Part shown: one piece after another, positions 43,001 to 54,717 of the stretch
Layout of the letters: every line of letters starts with the position of its first letter
How positions within the stretch are numbered: position 1 is the first letter of the stretch
Assembly (NCBI GenBank): GCA_905178155.1
Contig: CAJINV010000001.1
Span: forward strand, 11,381,571-11,445,570
Reading direction: 5' to 3'
Source of the DNA: Amoebophrya sp. A120
Taxonomy: Eukaryota; Sar; Dinophyceae; Syndiniales; Amoebophryaceae
DNA length: 64,000 nt
Translations under genes and position numbers: made by a program
The notes under the pieces: generated by a model
Told to the model about the DNA's origin: nothing
Seen by the model: the letters and a program-made list of their open reading frames with translations, nothing else
Databases searched by the model: none

Positions 43001-45529
43001 GGCGAACTGATGGCGGGCAGCACCCCGAGGTCCGACCAGGTGATCCGACCAGCTGCCCGCCATCAGTTCGCTATTAGGCGAACTGATGGCGGGCAGCACC
43101 CCGAGGTCCGACCAGGTGATCCGACCAGCTGCCCGCCATCAGTTCGCTATTAGGCGAACTGATGGCGGGCAGCACCCCGAGGTCCGACCAGGTGATCCGA
43201 CCAGCTGCCCGCCATCAGTTCGCTATTAGGCGAACTGATGGCGGGCAGCACCCCGAGGTCCGACCAGGTGATCCGACCAGCTGCCCGCCATCAGTTCGCT
43301 ATTAGGCGAACTGATGGCGGGCAGCACCCCGAGGTCCGACCAGGTGATCCGACCAGCTGCCCGCCATCAGTTCGCTATTAGGCGAACTGATGGCGGGCAG
43401 CACCCCGAGGTCCGACCAGGTGATCCGACCAGCTGCCCGCCATCAGTTCGCTATTAGGCGAACTGATGGCGGGCAGCACCCCGAGGTCCGACCAGGTGAT
43501 CCGACCAGCTGCCCGCCATCAGTTCGCTATTAGGCGAACTGATGGCGGGCAGCACCCCGAGGTCCGACCAGGTGATCCGACCAGCTGCCCGCCATCAGTT
43601 CGCTATTAGGCGAACTGATGGCGGGCAGCACCCCGAGGTCCGACCAGGTGATCCGACCAGCTGCCCGCCATCAGTTCGCTATTAGGCGAACTGATGGCGG
43701 GCAGCACCCCGAGGTCCGACCAGGTGATCCGACCAGCTGCCCGCCATCAGTTCGCTATTAGGCGAACTGATGGCGGGCAGCACCCCGAGGTCCGACCAGG
43801 TGATCCGACCAGCTGCCCGCCATCAGTTCGCTATTAGGCGAACTGATGGCGGGCAGCACCCCGAGGTCCGACCAGGTGATCCGACCAGCTGCCCGCCATC
43901 AGTTCGCTATTAGGCGAACTGATGGCGGGCAGCACCCCGAGGTCCGACCAGGTGATCCGACCAGCTGCCCGCCATCAGTTCGCTATTAGGCGAACTGATG
44001 GCGGGCAGCACCCCGAGGTCCGACCAGGTGATCCGACCAGCTGCCCGCCATCAGTTCGCTATTAGGCGAACTGATGGCGGGCAGCACCCCGAGGTCCGAC
44101 CAGGTGGTCCGACCAGCTGCCCGCCATCAGTTCGCTATTAGGCGAACTGATCCGAACTGATCCGACAGGCTGGTCCGACCGGCGACCAGCTCCCCGCCAT
44201 CAGTTCGTCATATGACGAACTCATGGCGGGGACCTGGTCGGACCCGACCTCGATTCTGATGATGCGATCTCGATCTGACCTCATAAAGATAAAAGCGAGA
44301 AGACATGATAAGCAGCTACATCGTACCTGCGAGCGGACTGAAGTCGGTGACTACTTCGTCGAGACTGTATCTGTGCGCAGCTGCGAGCTCGATCGAGTTT
44401 CTACCCAACGCAACAGGGTCGTTTGCCACAGGGGCCGTGGGCCTTTCGCGTTCCGAGAGTTGAATCCCGTCAAGAGCAGTTATTGATGGCGTGTCCGGGT
44501 TGCCAGCTTCTATTTTCACCACCGCCGCGGTGGTCTCTACCGCGGGCGGACTCCTGCAAAGCTCGTCCACAGCGTTTTCTAAATTTTCTGCTTTCATTTT
44601 CTCGCATTCCACGCACTCGCCGGGTTTCCTTGTTCCGATGGCAGTGACAACCGGCGACGCATCCAGGTCGTTCCACTCCACGTAATCCTGCAGTGTTACC
44701 CCAGGTGGTACCAGCGCTTTCCCGCACTGCACGACAACTCCGGCTTCAGGCAAACACTCCGTCTTGCCCGCCAGATTGTTTGTATCGTTGTAGCGCTTCT
44801 CGTAGGCAGGATGCGCACTGAGAACGCAATCGACGAACTTCGCAGTACCCTCATCTCCGGCCTGTTTTCAAAAAGATTGAACGGTCATGCGGCATGTTAT
44901 GCCCTTTGATGGTCTCTAGTAAAGACAAGGAGAACCCGGTCCGAATGGTAGACAGCTCCAGCGAGAGGACCGAGGAACATCGATCTTTCTCGTAACGTTC
45001 ATCAGTTGTCTCGAACAAGAGGTGACTACTTTAAAAGTAACAGTACCTTTTTCCATCCTTTCGGCAGTGACGTGTCTTCGTTGCACAAGTTCTCCCCTGT
45101 CGATAGCATGCAGCACTCTTTCGCTGGCGAACACGCGTCGAGATAGCCCTCGGCGGCTGGCAACGCAACCAAACCCAGGGTCGCCGTCAACGCCGTTACC
45201 ACAGCCATAAACACGAAGATGCATAGGTTGCAGCAGCAGAACAGGCCAAGGCAACCGCGTCCGTACTGCGTTGCCCCACACCTGCCGAGAAGAAAGAGGA
45301 GCAAGAAACTACAAATGGTGCACGCGAACGAGCCAACGAAGTCCTTCGCTTCGGGCACCCAGCTCGGCGTCGACTGTCCGAAGAGCATAAACTCGCCGTT
45401 CCCGAGCGTAATTCCGCCGAGGATTACAGCGTAGAAGATCCATCCCCAAGCAAAGAACAACACCAGCCGCTGGTAGGTCTTCAGACACGGAGTTGGATAG
45501 AAAGCAGCGAATACACGAACCTCCGGCAT
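40008..45529 (-). CDS. Tetraspan membrane protein with satellite-bearing intron (772 aa, four exons)
   Basis: Exons 45529-45047, 44861-44327, 41490-41036 and 40853-40008 join with matching phases (0, 1, 0) and GT-AG ends, giving 772 aa. Exon 1 starts MPEVRVFAAFYPTPCLKTYQ and holds three membrane segments (LVLFFAWGWIFYAVILGGIT; FACTICSFLLLFLLG; CNLCIFVFMAVVTALTATLG). A long, presumably extracytoplasmic region with several cysteines follows (CSPAKECCMLSTGENLC). The fourth segment (LIGGMVAFFSFLCSFCMCCM) sits near the C-terminus. The topology resembles a tetraspanin with a hugely expanded large loop, but I see no CCG motif, so the family is unproven. The 2,836-base second intron (44326-41491) contains the hairpin satellite. 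The split aspartate codon (G/AC) across that intron supports a single gene. An alternative is two separate genes. Confidence 0.72.
41620..44235. repeat. 76-bp hairpin satellite array, 31 full monomers plus variant ends
   Basis: From 41761 to 44116 the same 76-base unit repeats exactly 31 times (2,356 bases). A 32nd hairpin starts at 44117 and breaks up after its stem. Each unit has a perfect 19-bp stem (ctgcccgccatcagttcgc / gcgaactgatggcgggcag), a tattag loop and a 32-base linker (caccccgaggtccgaccagg...). Units look identical except one base near 44,107. The flanks hold variant units whose loops differ but whose stems remain paired: cgtcatatgacg near 41,630 and 44,205, and cgctatatagcg near 41,694. 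The array lies inside the second intron of the tetraspan gene. Confidence 0.97.
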
Positions 45530-46108
45530 CTTGCTGTGCTTTTATTCAAATGGAAATGTGCAATTGCGAAGGTGAATACTTCTTCGCACTACGTACGGAT
45601 ACAGTCGTGCGTGGATTTCTCCTTCAACACTCTGATCAACATGATCGTCAGGGTCGCGATCTTGGTGTGCGAGTCCGTGTGCGATAGTTTCATGATCCAA
45701 ATAAAACTACTAAACCAGGACTAGCATCAGACTAGTGTGTGATCCGATAGTCGACAGCAGAGACGAACAAAAAACTGGTAAGAACAAGGAGTCTGTGTGG
45801 TCATTCGCATCGGTGAAAACAAGGGAACGCTCATCGACGGCATCGTCGTCTTTTTTCGAGAGAGGGCTGAACGAATAGAGTCGGTGTGTGATAAAGGAAC
45901 ACAAAGGCTACGGGCAAGTCGCTTTTTTCAATTCTCAGGTGCGGCTATTGAGTTATTGGCGTCCTGAATTTTTTCAACTGCGAATGAATGAGAAATTGAA
46001 AGCCAACAACTCCTCTTGTCGTGAATCATCGTACAGTTTACAAGGAACAACTGCGAGCCTAATGCTAATCCGTGTTCATTTACATATTTCTTGCGATCTT
46101 TCGAAACT
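45530..46108. other. Intergenic spacer
   Basis: Between the tetraspan ATG and the stop of the EF-hand kinase gene. No coding-like frame or repeat stands out. Confidence 0.45.
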
Positions 46109-49100
46109 TTAGGATTGAACCGCCTCCGCACTGCAGTCCGCAAATTGCTGCTCAACAGTAGAAAACGCTCGAGCATACTGGCGAAAGGTAATTGCGTTGC
46201 CGCCACTTTGCGTTACCGCATCGTCGTCTTGCTGAAGCTCCAATGCCGTGCTCGCCCGGCAAATCGTAATTTTTGGTTTCTTTGCAACTAGCGCGGCTGC
46301 AGCACCTGCTCCTTTGTCTACTGGCAGCTCCCCAACTCCACCAGCACTTCGCGCGCAGACAGTACTTCTTTTGTCAACTTCCTCACGACAAGCAGTGTGG
46401 TAGAAGCGAAAGATTTCGTCCAGTTCGACGTCGCTAATTCGATCGAAACCGTTTAAGCCCGTCGCCCGCTTGTGCTGCCGGTTGATAGCAGCGGAGGGTG
46501 CGAGGGAGTACCGCAGAGAGGCCCGCGTGATCAACCCGTCATTCGCACACGAGGCGAATCGTGGAAAAATGTCCGCTAGCAGTCGCGCTCCCGTTTCCAC
46601 ATCGCCAGCCCGTCGAGACGCTGAGCGGCCCAAAGGGAGGAGCCAGGCGGCAGCAAGGAGATCGCGGTAGGTAAGACTTTCCGACCCTTGTGAGCCGAGC
46701 GCTGCCGCGAGCCGCATACCGTCTTCGCGCGAAACGGAGAATGGTGCGGAAACGGGTGGTGCTTGGTCCGGGCAATCCGCATTTTCCTCTGGCCTTTCTG
46801 CAAACCTGGTTTGTGGAGCGAAAAAAGATCGAAAGAAAGAACAAAGCGTTCCCCGTCGATAAAGTACTGCTAGTGGTAGCGAATCAGCTCATACATCCCT
46901 AGATTCGAAGAAAGACCACACTTTTGTTCGGCTCCTACAATAACCTTACCCCTGCGCTGCGGCGAGCAATTCCATCCGGTTCACCAATCCGTCGCCATTG
47001 CGATCCATAAGCGAGAAGATGGTGCGAAATTCGTCTGAAATATGAGGCTCGTCGAGCTCCTTGGCCATGAGCCGCAGCGTGGCCTGTGTGAGGCGGTCCA
47101 ACCTTGCGAAGAGAAACAACCCGCGAAAAAGTTGCTCGATCAGGTCGCCGGAGCGCCTGGTTTGGTGCTTCACTGCCGCGACATTATTCGTGACAAACGG
47201 ATAGCTGATTGCCTGTCGGGCGGCAAGCCGCCTCCTGGGATCCTTTTCCAACAGTTTTGCACAGAAGTGCTTCGCGTCTCGTGCACTGTCCTGTCGCAAT
47301 CTTCGCTGCTTGTCTTCGTCTCTATTCGGGTCCACTGCGGCGTTCGTGGGCTTGTTGTGCTTAACGACAGCTGCTGCATTCATGCACGCAGAAAGGAACC
47401 TCCGCCAGTCGGGGTCCGTGCTGACGATCCGGCCGCGGCAGGACTTGTAATCGTCGCGGCCGGGTTCGAAAAAAGGGTGCACGCCGGTGAGCATGACGAA
47501 CAACAGCACCCCAATGGCGAAGACATCACTTTGTGCGCTGTACTTGCAGGACGTGTGGATTTCTGGGGCCATGTAGTGACAGGTCCCGCAGCGCATGCGG
47601 CTGTCAATGCGGTCAAGAAAGTCCGCTAGGCCGAAGTCGATGATTTTCAGGACGCCGTTGGACAGGAGAATGTTCTCCGGTTTGATGTCCCGGTGGAGAA
47701 GGTTTCGCGAGTGGCAATACGCAAGCGCAGAAAGGATTTGCTTCGTGTAGTTGGCGGCCCGCTCGAGGGAAAAACACGGCGGACACCTACCTGGAGGTTC
47801 GGGTTGTTGGTGTAGGTCTACAGTCAGCCCACCGCCATTGGTCCGCGTGTTGTTCAAGACCCCACGGGTCAACCGATCCGCTTTCGAATTCCCTTTACCA
47901 CTGCCGCCCGACGACGTGGCCACGTACACTGCGGTTTTTATCGCATCGTCCAGAGTTCCCTGCTCGCAAAATTCCAGCAGCAAGAAAATGCTCGCCCTCT
48001 CGAAGTAGCAGCGATACAAGCGACAAACATGCGGATGATCCAGGCTCTTCATGGTTTCTATCTCGGTATGAATGAGATCGCGGTCGGCTTTGTTTTCGAT
48101 TTTCACCTGTTTGCACGCGCGGCGAAACTTGGACTTCTTGCTCCGGACTAATTTCACACTCCCGAAGGCTCCCTTGCCGATGTCAGCACTGCGGGCTGCG
48201 GTTGATGAGGCGCGCCCGGCCTTCTTCGTTCCTGCGGGTTCTGGCTTGCTGCAGAGCTCAAAGTCGTGGTAGACCTGGCCTGCTTCGTCGTAAGAGGGGA
48301 TCACGACCTCAGAATTGATACAGACGGATTTTCGCCGCAGGGCTGGGTCGGAGACGCTTCGCCGAAATTTCGGGAGGCCGAGAGTGACGATTTTGCTGCG
48401 CTGCGGCTGTTGACGGATAGGCTGTTCGAGAAGTCCTTGTTGAAAAGGTGGAGCTACTGTTGATATTTTCACACTGGGCACTGTCCGAGCATGCTCGTCG
48501 TCTGCGGCACAGAACTCTTCTACTGATTGCAGGAGCTTATGTTCGTCTTCTCGAACCGGTGTCGATGGCTCAGAATTCCTACTCCCCTCTTCAGAAATAG
48601 GTGCGAATTGCACCACTTGCTTCGTGACCCGCGCTTCACAGGATGAACTGCGACCCTTACTTGTCATGTTCTTACTTGCGCGCGCGACGATGGGAGGCGG
48701 GAGTATCACCTCGTTTGTAGCTGCTGCTTCCTTGTTCTGCTCTGATTTCCTGAAATGATCTTCTTGAACTTGTAAAGCCAGGTTTGGCGGAGCTTTTGCT
48801 TTCAGTTTTTCCGCGCGTGTGGCGGTCCTCTCGCGTCGCTTTCCACCTTCTTCAGCCCGTACCTCGTCTTCCTCTTGCAATCCCGCTAATGGTTCTTCAA
48901 CCTTGATATCCGTATCGCTCGGCTTTGTCCTCTGAGAACCCTTTTTATCGCTCGCAGAGGTTTTTTCGTTGGAATCTTCTCGCGGCGTAATGGTACTGTC
49001 TGCAATCTTTGCGTTTGGAGACGTGCATTTTTGAATCCCCTCGGAGGTGGTCTTTGGTTTACTACCACCCTCTGCAGCACCGGCTTGACCTTGCGCACCC

Positions 49101-50011
49101 GCACTGTTTTTGTTCGAACTACTTCCTTTCCCGCTGATTTGCTTTTGTTGGCCGCCACGCATGGCGAATTTCAGGAACTGCCTGGCGATCTCCGGAAGAT
49201 CCTTCTTTGCGCAAACCCAGGGCTGCTGCTGTCCATCGTTTTTTTCGCTCACAGGTGTTCGCGACGACTTCTTCGCCCGGTGTGCAGCAAAGTTGGTGAA
49301 GGAATCTTGATACCAGGTGTCGCGCGGTCGTCGGCCCTGCAGTCGGCGATCGGCGCCATCTACGTGAAAAAAAATGTACTCGAGCGCCACTTTGCACTGC
49401 TCGTATCCGAGCCGTCCCGTCCCTGCTGGGTCAACGAAGGGCAGCACTTGTGTGGCAAGCTGCAAAACTTTTTTCGTGCAATCTGCGTCGTTGGGCGAGG
49501 GAACAAGGGAGTTGTTTTTATTTGTCGGAGCCAATAAAGGAGCCCCCTGGGCCTGCTGTTGTGTTGGTTTTTGGAAGTTCTTGCCGCCTACCAGCCTTCG
49601 CTGAAGCTCTTGCTTCTTCGCCACGTTGGCATTCTGTTTGGTTATCTTGATGTTCGCACCACCAGCACCACCGGCTGTCCGAGGCTGCTGCCCGGGTAGC
49701 AATTGTTTCTCTGCACATTCATCTCGCGCGGACAGAGGAGTGTGTCCACTGGACGAGGACGACAGCTGTCCGCTGCCCGATCGAGCCGATGTGGACCCCG
49801 ACGACGTGACCCCACCGGCGGTCGTGGGGGTGGTCGCGCCGCCAGAAGCTGAAGACTTCGTAGGAGCGATTCCGCCGCCTGGCGCATGTGCGGCGGGCTT
49901 CTCAAGAAGCTTCTCTTTCGTAGCCGCCGGCCTCTGCACGCCAGCAGCCAGGTCCTCGCGTCGCGGTGGGCCGAACCGGAGCTGCGGTCGAGTCGCTGTG
50001 GTAGCAACCAT
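46109..50011 (-). CDS. EF-hand-containing protein kinase (CDPK-like, two exons, about 1,250 aa)
   Basis: Exon 1 runs from 50011 (MVATTATRPQLRFGPP) to about 46,949. A second exon from about 46,785 ends at 46109; the exact junction is ambiguous. The N-terminal 600 residues are low-complexity but include an EF-like helix-loop (DPAGTGRLGYEQ, about residue 195). The kinase domain has the glycine loop GKGAFGSVKLV, lysine ACKQVKIE, catalytic HRDIKPENILL, DFGLADF and GTCHYMAPE, so it should be active. A roughly 50-residue insert precedes helix E. After the kinase come an EF-hand (DRNGDGLVNRME) and a second, degenerate one (FASCANDGLITRASL) in exon 2. Calcium-dependent protein kinases with this order are typical of alveolates and transduce Ca2+ signals. 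This one is longer than usual and its EF-hands are fewer and weaker. Confidence 0.85.
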
Positions 50012-50456
50012 CTTGTTGAGATGGACAGTTGGTGATTTACCGAACCTGGTTTGTTTTCTCTGTCTACTTCTGCTCCGGTGATGCGCGGCCCCCTATTTTG
50101 CGAAAAACACAGACAGACTCTCTCGGCGGAATTTGAATTTTCGCAAAACCATGCTCCTCATGTCCTCTAGTTCGCAAACAGCACGGCGATTGCAGCTCAA
50201 TTATTGAGTAGTCAGGTCCGCACTGACTCTTTCTCACTGTCTCTTGTGACTTTTCGCTCTGCTCTTCTGTTGTTGAACATCTAGGATGCAAAAGGTGGCA
50301 AGCGCAAGCAGAAGCACCAATACGACATGTCCTCATAAGCAGCATTTCAGTAAATTCGGAGTATGGAGCGTTAGGAAAACAGCTATTCATACCTCCAGAC
50401 GAGGTCAGTACAATCCACATGTGCTCTGAGTTTCGTGTCTTTTTGATGCATCCTTT
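50012..50456. other. Intergenic spacer
   Basis: Between the J-domain gene stop and the kinase ATG. No feature was recognised. Confidence 0.45.
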
Positions 50457-51407
50457 TTAAAACTTTCCAAATTTCTCTTCCAGCAAATCCTTCGCTGCGT
50501 TGATCTGTTGCATTTTTCGCTCGCTGTCCGCGTCCGCACACCGATCCGGGTGCAACTTCCAGAGCGCATCTCGCCATCGCGCCTTCATCTCGTCCTTGTC
50601 CACACACGACGGCTTCAAGTCTAAGCACCGTAACGCAAAAGTCACGGCTTTGTCCGAAGGGCCTGTCGGTAGTTCCGGAGGTTCGTAGTAGTGGCTGTTC
50701 GCACCCGCGGCGCCTGGTCCAGAAGTTTCGTTTCGACTCGACGCGGTTCTTTGGCTGCGCTTCTTCTTCGTAGTCCCGTTCGCCGATTTGCCGCGTGTCT
50801 CCAAGTCCAACCCTTTTGTCAAGTGCCTGTGGCGAATGTCCTCCCAGCTGGCATCGTACGCGATTTTCCACTGCTTGCAGACGTCCGCGAAGACTTCATC
50901 CGTCAGAAGGTGCTCCTCCGCTCGCAAGTCGCGCAATGCCGGAAAACCTTCCCTCTCCGGGAGCAAGTCCGGCAACTCCCGCGTTTTCATCAGCATCCTC
51001 GTTCGGGAAACCTGGTACGGATCGAACGTGGGGAATGCCAGCGTCAAGAGTTTCCCCAGCGTGTCCGCATCTCGCCAGCCAACGTGCCACTTTTTTAGCG
51101 CGCCTGCACCTTGGCCGTGCTCGGCGGGTGCTCTGGACGTGCTGCCCGTTGCAGTGCTGCCGTCGCGGTCATCTCCAGCACTGGAAGACGAAGCGAAACG
51201 CCGTCGGCTAAAGTTGCACAGAAAGACGATGCAAGCGCCGTACGAAGACGCGTTATCTGTGATGGACGAGAGCGAGGATCTTCCTGCCGTCGGGGTGATG
51301 TCTCGTGGTCTGTGCCGTCGCAAAGCGGACACCGTCCGCCTCAGACCTGGTGGCAGAGCAACCGCTGCGCCGCCCTTGGCGTTGATACATCTTGTCGCGC
51401 TCCACAT
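50457..51407 (-). CDS. J-domain (DnaJ-like) protein, probably organellar (316 aa)
   Basis: A single-exon frame starting MWSATRCINAKGGAAVALPP. The arginine-rich, acid-poor N-terminus (RRTVSALRRHRPRD) resembles a mitochondrial targeting sequence. The J-domain is at the extreme C-terminus (about residues 250-316): KAVTFALRCLDLKPS, then WRDALWKLHPDRCADAD with the diagnostic HPD that stimulates Hsp70 ATPase, then the last helix QQINAAKDLLEEKFGKF. The middle (about 110-200) has a helical region unlike any family I know. J-domain proteins recruit Hsp70; the client is unknown. A C-terminal J-domain with an N-terminal presequence is less common than the usual N-terminal placement. Confidence 0.87.
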   Translation of the reverse strand: MWSATRCINAKGGAAVALPPGLRRTVSALRRHRPRDITPTAGRSSLSSITDNASSYGACIVFLCNFSRRRFASSSSAGDDRDGSTATGSTSRAPAEHGQGAGALKKWHVGWRDADTLGKLLTLAFPTFDPYQVSRTRMLMKTRELPDLLPEREGFPALRDLRAEEHLLTDEVFADVCKQWKIAYDASWEDIRHRHLTKGLDLETRGKSANGTTKKKRSQRTASSRNETSGPGAAGANSHYYEPPELPTGPSDKAVTFALRCLDLKPSCVDKDEMKARWRDALWKLHPDRCADADSERKMQQINAAKDLLEEKFGKF

Positions 51408-51863
51408 TCATTGCAGGCATATGCTGCACTGTGCGAGAGCGTTTCATCATTCGTCGGCAGAACAAACTACAGTGTTATGATCGGTTCCACAAATCACAAC
51501 ACAACACATTGAAACTCACCTCTTTGGACCAAAGACACACAGGGAGCGCGAGTCTTTGCTACTCTGTCGTGCCTGCAGCAGCCAGGGACAGAATTCCTCA
51601 CCACATTGCCGTCACGTCATGAACAAACACATTCATCGCCTTCCTGAAACTTGATTTTGTCCGTTTCAAGATTTTTGAATCTGGATCTGCTTTGTTTACA
51701 CATGAGCCTGACGCAGCAGTAGTGATTGCGGCTACAAATCCCTGCTTCATCGAGATGAATCAGAGACAGAGCAGATGATTTTGAAACGTGAAACGGAAAC
51801 GCGATTGATAAATGTTCGTATCTTACACCACACAAACACAATGAAAGTCACATACAACGATAT
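51408..51863. other. Intergenic spacer
   Basis: Between the sugar-kinase stop and the J-domain ATG. No feature was recognised. Confidence 0.45.
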
Positions 51864-54239
51864 TTATCTCCCTTCCTCCAACGGCGTCAGATCGGCTTGA
51901 AACCCCCGCTCCTTCGCCGTTTCCAGGAAAGCCTGTAGTTCCTCCGGTGAGGGCATTGCCGGCGCGCACCCAACACGTGTGACCACGATCGCGGCCGCTG
52001 CGGAGGCACGACGCAACGCTTCCTTAATCTCGACCTCTTCGTCCACTAGGTGCGCCAGCAGGTTTCCCATGAAGGCGTCGCCCGCCCCGGTCGGCTTTAA
52101 CGGCGAGACTTCGAACACACCGATCTTCAACTCGTCGACTACTTCCTTCTCCAGATCAACAGAAAGTGGCGGTACTGCGGCCGGTGCACTTGGTTGTACC
52201 AACCCAGCTCCTGAGTCCCCAGCCGCTCCCGCTTGGATTTTTTGCGCGAGGAGTTCTTCAGGCTGCAGACCTTTTGGGTTGTTGCAGGCAGACGAGGCAC
52301 TGGTGATTTTCCTGTTGTTCACAAACGACACCGAACCGTCCTGGCCCATCTTGAACACAGTCATCAGGCAGGCGCCACTGGAAACAAGAAGTTTAGCGAA
52401 TCGCATCCCCCGGCCGTACTCGGCGCTGCCCTCCTTCACCTCCGCAACACCCCCGTGGACGACGTTGGCGGTCGTCGGAGAGTTTGTGGTCGAAGTGGTT
52501 TCCGGTGGGCCGGCTACAACAGCGAACTCGGCCTCGTTCCCCACCACGATGTCGCACAAGCAGGCTGCCTTCCGGTAAACCTGACTGGCTTCGGCGGCAG
52601 ACTTCCATGTGTACGGGCGATAGTCCACGTCGAGAACGGCGGGGATACCGCGGGCCTTGGCAAGCCGCAAAGCGGTCAGGGTCGCGGAGCGGCTCGGTTC
52701 CAGAGCGAGGCTGGTGCCGGTAGCTGGTCATTTTGCAATTCTTTGAAGACTTTAATGATGATGATGATTTAGTGCCTGAGCATACATTCTCAAAAAAGGG
52801 AATCCTGTATGTGTTCTTTCTACGACTACACGATACCTAAACCAAAACAACAACGAACATAAACGCGAAGATTCAATCACATCGCCTGCAAGTAGACTTA
52901 GCACGAACAAGTAAGATGCGGTGGCAGAGGTGCTCCAAAAAACAAGACAGAGCAGAACAATTTGGAGACGGGAACAAGATGCCACCGAAGGCCTCAATCA
53001 ACGACTCTTGAAACGAATCAGAGAACGGAGCCCATGTGTGTCTGTGGCGCTAGCGACGCGAGCGCGCCGTGTTGAGAAAGGACACTACCTCTGGGGCGGC
53101 CAGCGGCTGTGCCGCAGCGGCGGGCAGCCCTGGGCGCCGCCCAGGCGAGGGCGCCAATGGAAGCCAAGAACCACGCGCGGTGCTGCTGCTCGTGGCCACA
53201 CGACGCGCGTGCGCGGCAGTTCCGGAAAATGATGAAGCGCGCTCACTTTGCTCCAACACACATGGCGAAGCGCGCTCACCATGCGCGACCACACGATGCC
53301 GCCGCCGCCCGGCAAATTGCAGGGCGCCAGCCATGTATCTAGGGCGCCGCCCGAGCCAGGGCAGCGGAAGCAGGGGGGTCGGGATTTCCCCCCTCCAGAT
53401 TGGCGCCCCGCCGGCGCAGGTGGCGGGCACTTATGCCAAGACGAGCGCGCCGCCGGCTCCTTCTTGTATGTCCCTTTTGCTGTCGCGTTGCAGGCCGATG
53501 TCCCGCGCGGACCCGACTGGGGGAGGGCATGATGCAAAATAGCACGCATCTGCGCAGGGCCTTCGCTGCCTGCGCGCGGCGCGCCATCTGCGGGCGCCGC
53601 GCGGCGTACGTAGGGCGGTTGGCGAGGCTGGGGCCCCTGCCGCTGCTACTATAGCTGCACAGTACGCCAGCCCGCCGTCCAGAGACGCGCCCGCGCATGT
53701 AGTGGGCAGCGAAGGCCCTGGCACTCATCAGAGGAAAAGACGCCAACGATAATTGAAGCGATCGCACCAACGAGGCAGCCCCACTTAGACGGCTCGAGTT
53801 CCGTCGCTGTCGAAAACGCCTCCCACACGTGCTCGCTGCTGATCAATAAATCCGCCGCGTGGTTCCGGTAGATGATGCTCTGGTGGTCCGTGCCCAATGT
53901 CGTTTCCACCACTGCCAAGCTGATGCGCGCATCTCGGTCCCCGGTTGCTACGTTTACGCACTCCGCGTTTACCCCGTACGCACGCAGTTGATGCAGCGCA
54001 AGCCTACCCAACGCGTCATCCGAAACCGTGGTCAACAAGCAACACTCGATCCCCGGACGCCGCTCGCGGTGCTTCGCCAAGGCCACTGCGATGTTGGCCG
54101 CCGATCCGCCAAGGTGTGCGACGAAATTGGTCGAGTGCTCGGTCTTCGATCCCGGCGGGTCTGGGTAAAAGTCAACGCCAGCGCGCCCGAGAATTAGGAA
54201 CCGGGTGTTATCGGCGAGCTTGGAGCGCAAGAGGTCCAT
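51864..54239 (-). CDS. PfkB-family sugar kinase, IolC-like (two exons, 443 aa)
   Basis: Exon 1 is 54239-53768 (MDLLRSKLADNTRFLILGRA) and exon 2 is 52723-51864; a 1,044-base GT-AG intron splits an alanine codon (GCLV/ATGTSLALEPSR). PfkB motifs are present: LGGSAANIAVALAKH near the N-terminus and the catalytic PTGAGDAFMGNLLAHL near the end. The stretch LDVDYRPYTWKSA together with YRNHAADLL and EPSRSATLTAL is characteristic of 5-dehydro-2-deoxygluconokinase (IolC), the inositol-catabolism kinase. Ribokinase or fructokinase is the alternative. A roughly 50-residue low-complexity insertion (QIQAGAAGDSGAGLVQPSA-like) precedes the catalytic motif. The other inositol-catabolism genes are not in the window. 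The intron contains a GC-rich block of different composition. Confidence 0.85.
53090..53740. other. GC-rich block inside the sugar-kinase intron
   Basis: About 650 bases of very GC-rich sequence (gggcgccgcccgagccagg and similar) inside an intron flanked by AT-richer DNA. It resembles the composition of 165-1921. A 15-17 bp inverted repeat (agggccttcgctgcc at about 53,558; ggcagcgaaggccct at about 53,706) lies near one end. No clear boundary duplication was found. It is possibly an inserted repeat. Long open frames on both strands here are an effect of base composition. Confidence 0.5.
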
Positions 54240-54717
54240 TCTTAGTAGAAGCAAACCTCTGATCACCTCACACTCGCCAGCTTCGAAAAATTTCCTTTTG
54301 CAGCATTAAAGCACTCGCTCATGGGCTTTTGTAGATTTTCATTTCTTCCATCCGTGCGTGCTACATCATGGCTGGATTGCAAATTATCACTCTTTTGTTC
54401 TCAACTCTTGATATTTTGGTTTCCTTCAAACGTGGTTTCTCTCTTCTCGCACAGGCTGTCGCAAGTATTCCCACAGCAACTGCTGTCTCGCTCGTGAACC
54501 GGTACGCTTCTAGCACAAGCAACCCCGTCGTTTCTGTTTTGGCGAAGTAGAGTGAACACGTAAACTTATTCTGTATCTTCTCCTGAAAGCGCCTGTTTGA
54601 ATCGATATGTGTTTTCGTGGTGATTGAAGTCGTTCACAAAATATGTCGCTACAAACTAGGCAAAAGTGTCGCAAAGGTCATTGTCTCAACCACGCTTCCT
54701 CGTGTTCACTTCTCTAT
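54240..54717. other. Intergenic spacer
   Basis: Between the glycosyltransferase-like gene stop and the sugar-kinase ATG. Nothing was recognised. Confidence 0.45.

Noticed and set aside
41761-44116. CRISPR-like array (regular palindromic repeats)
   Set aside because: The spacers are identical from unit to unit, the period is a uniform 76 bp, there are no cas genes, and it lies in an intron of a eukaryotic gene. It is a tandem satellite.
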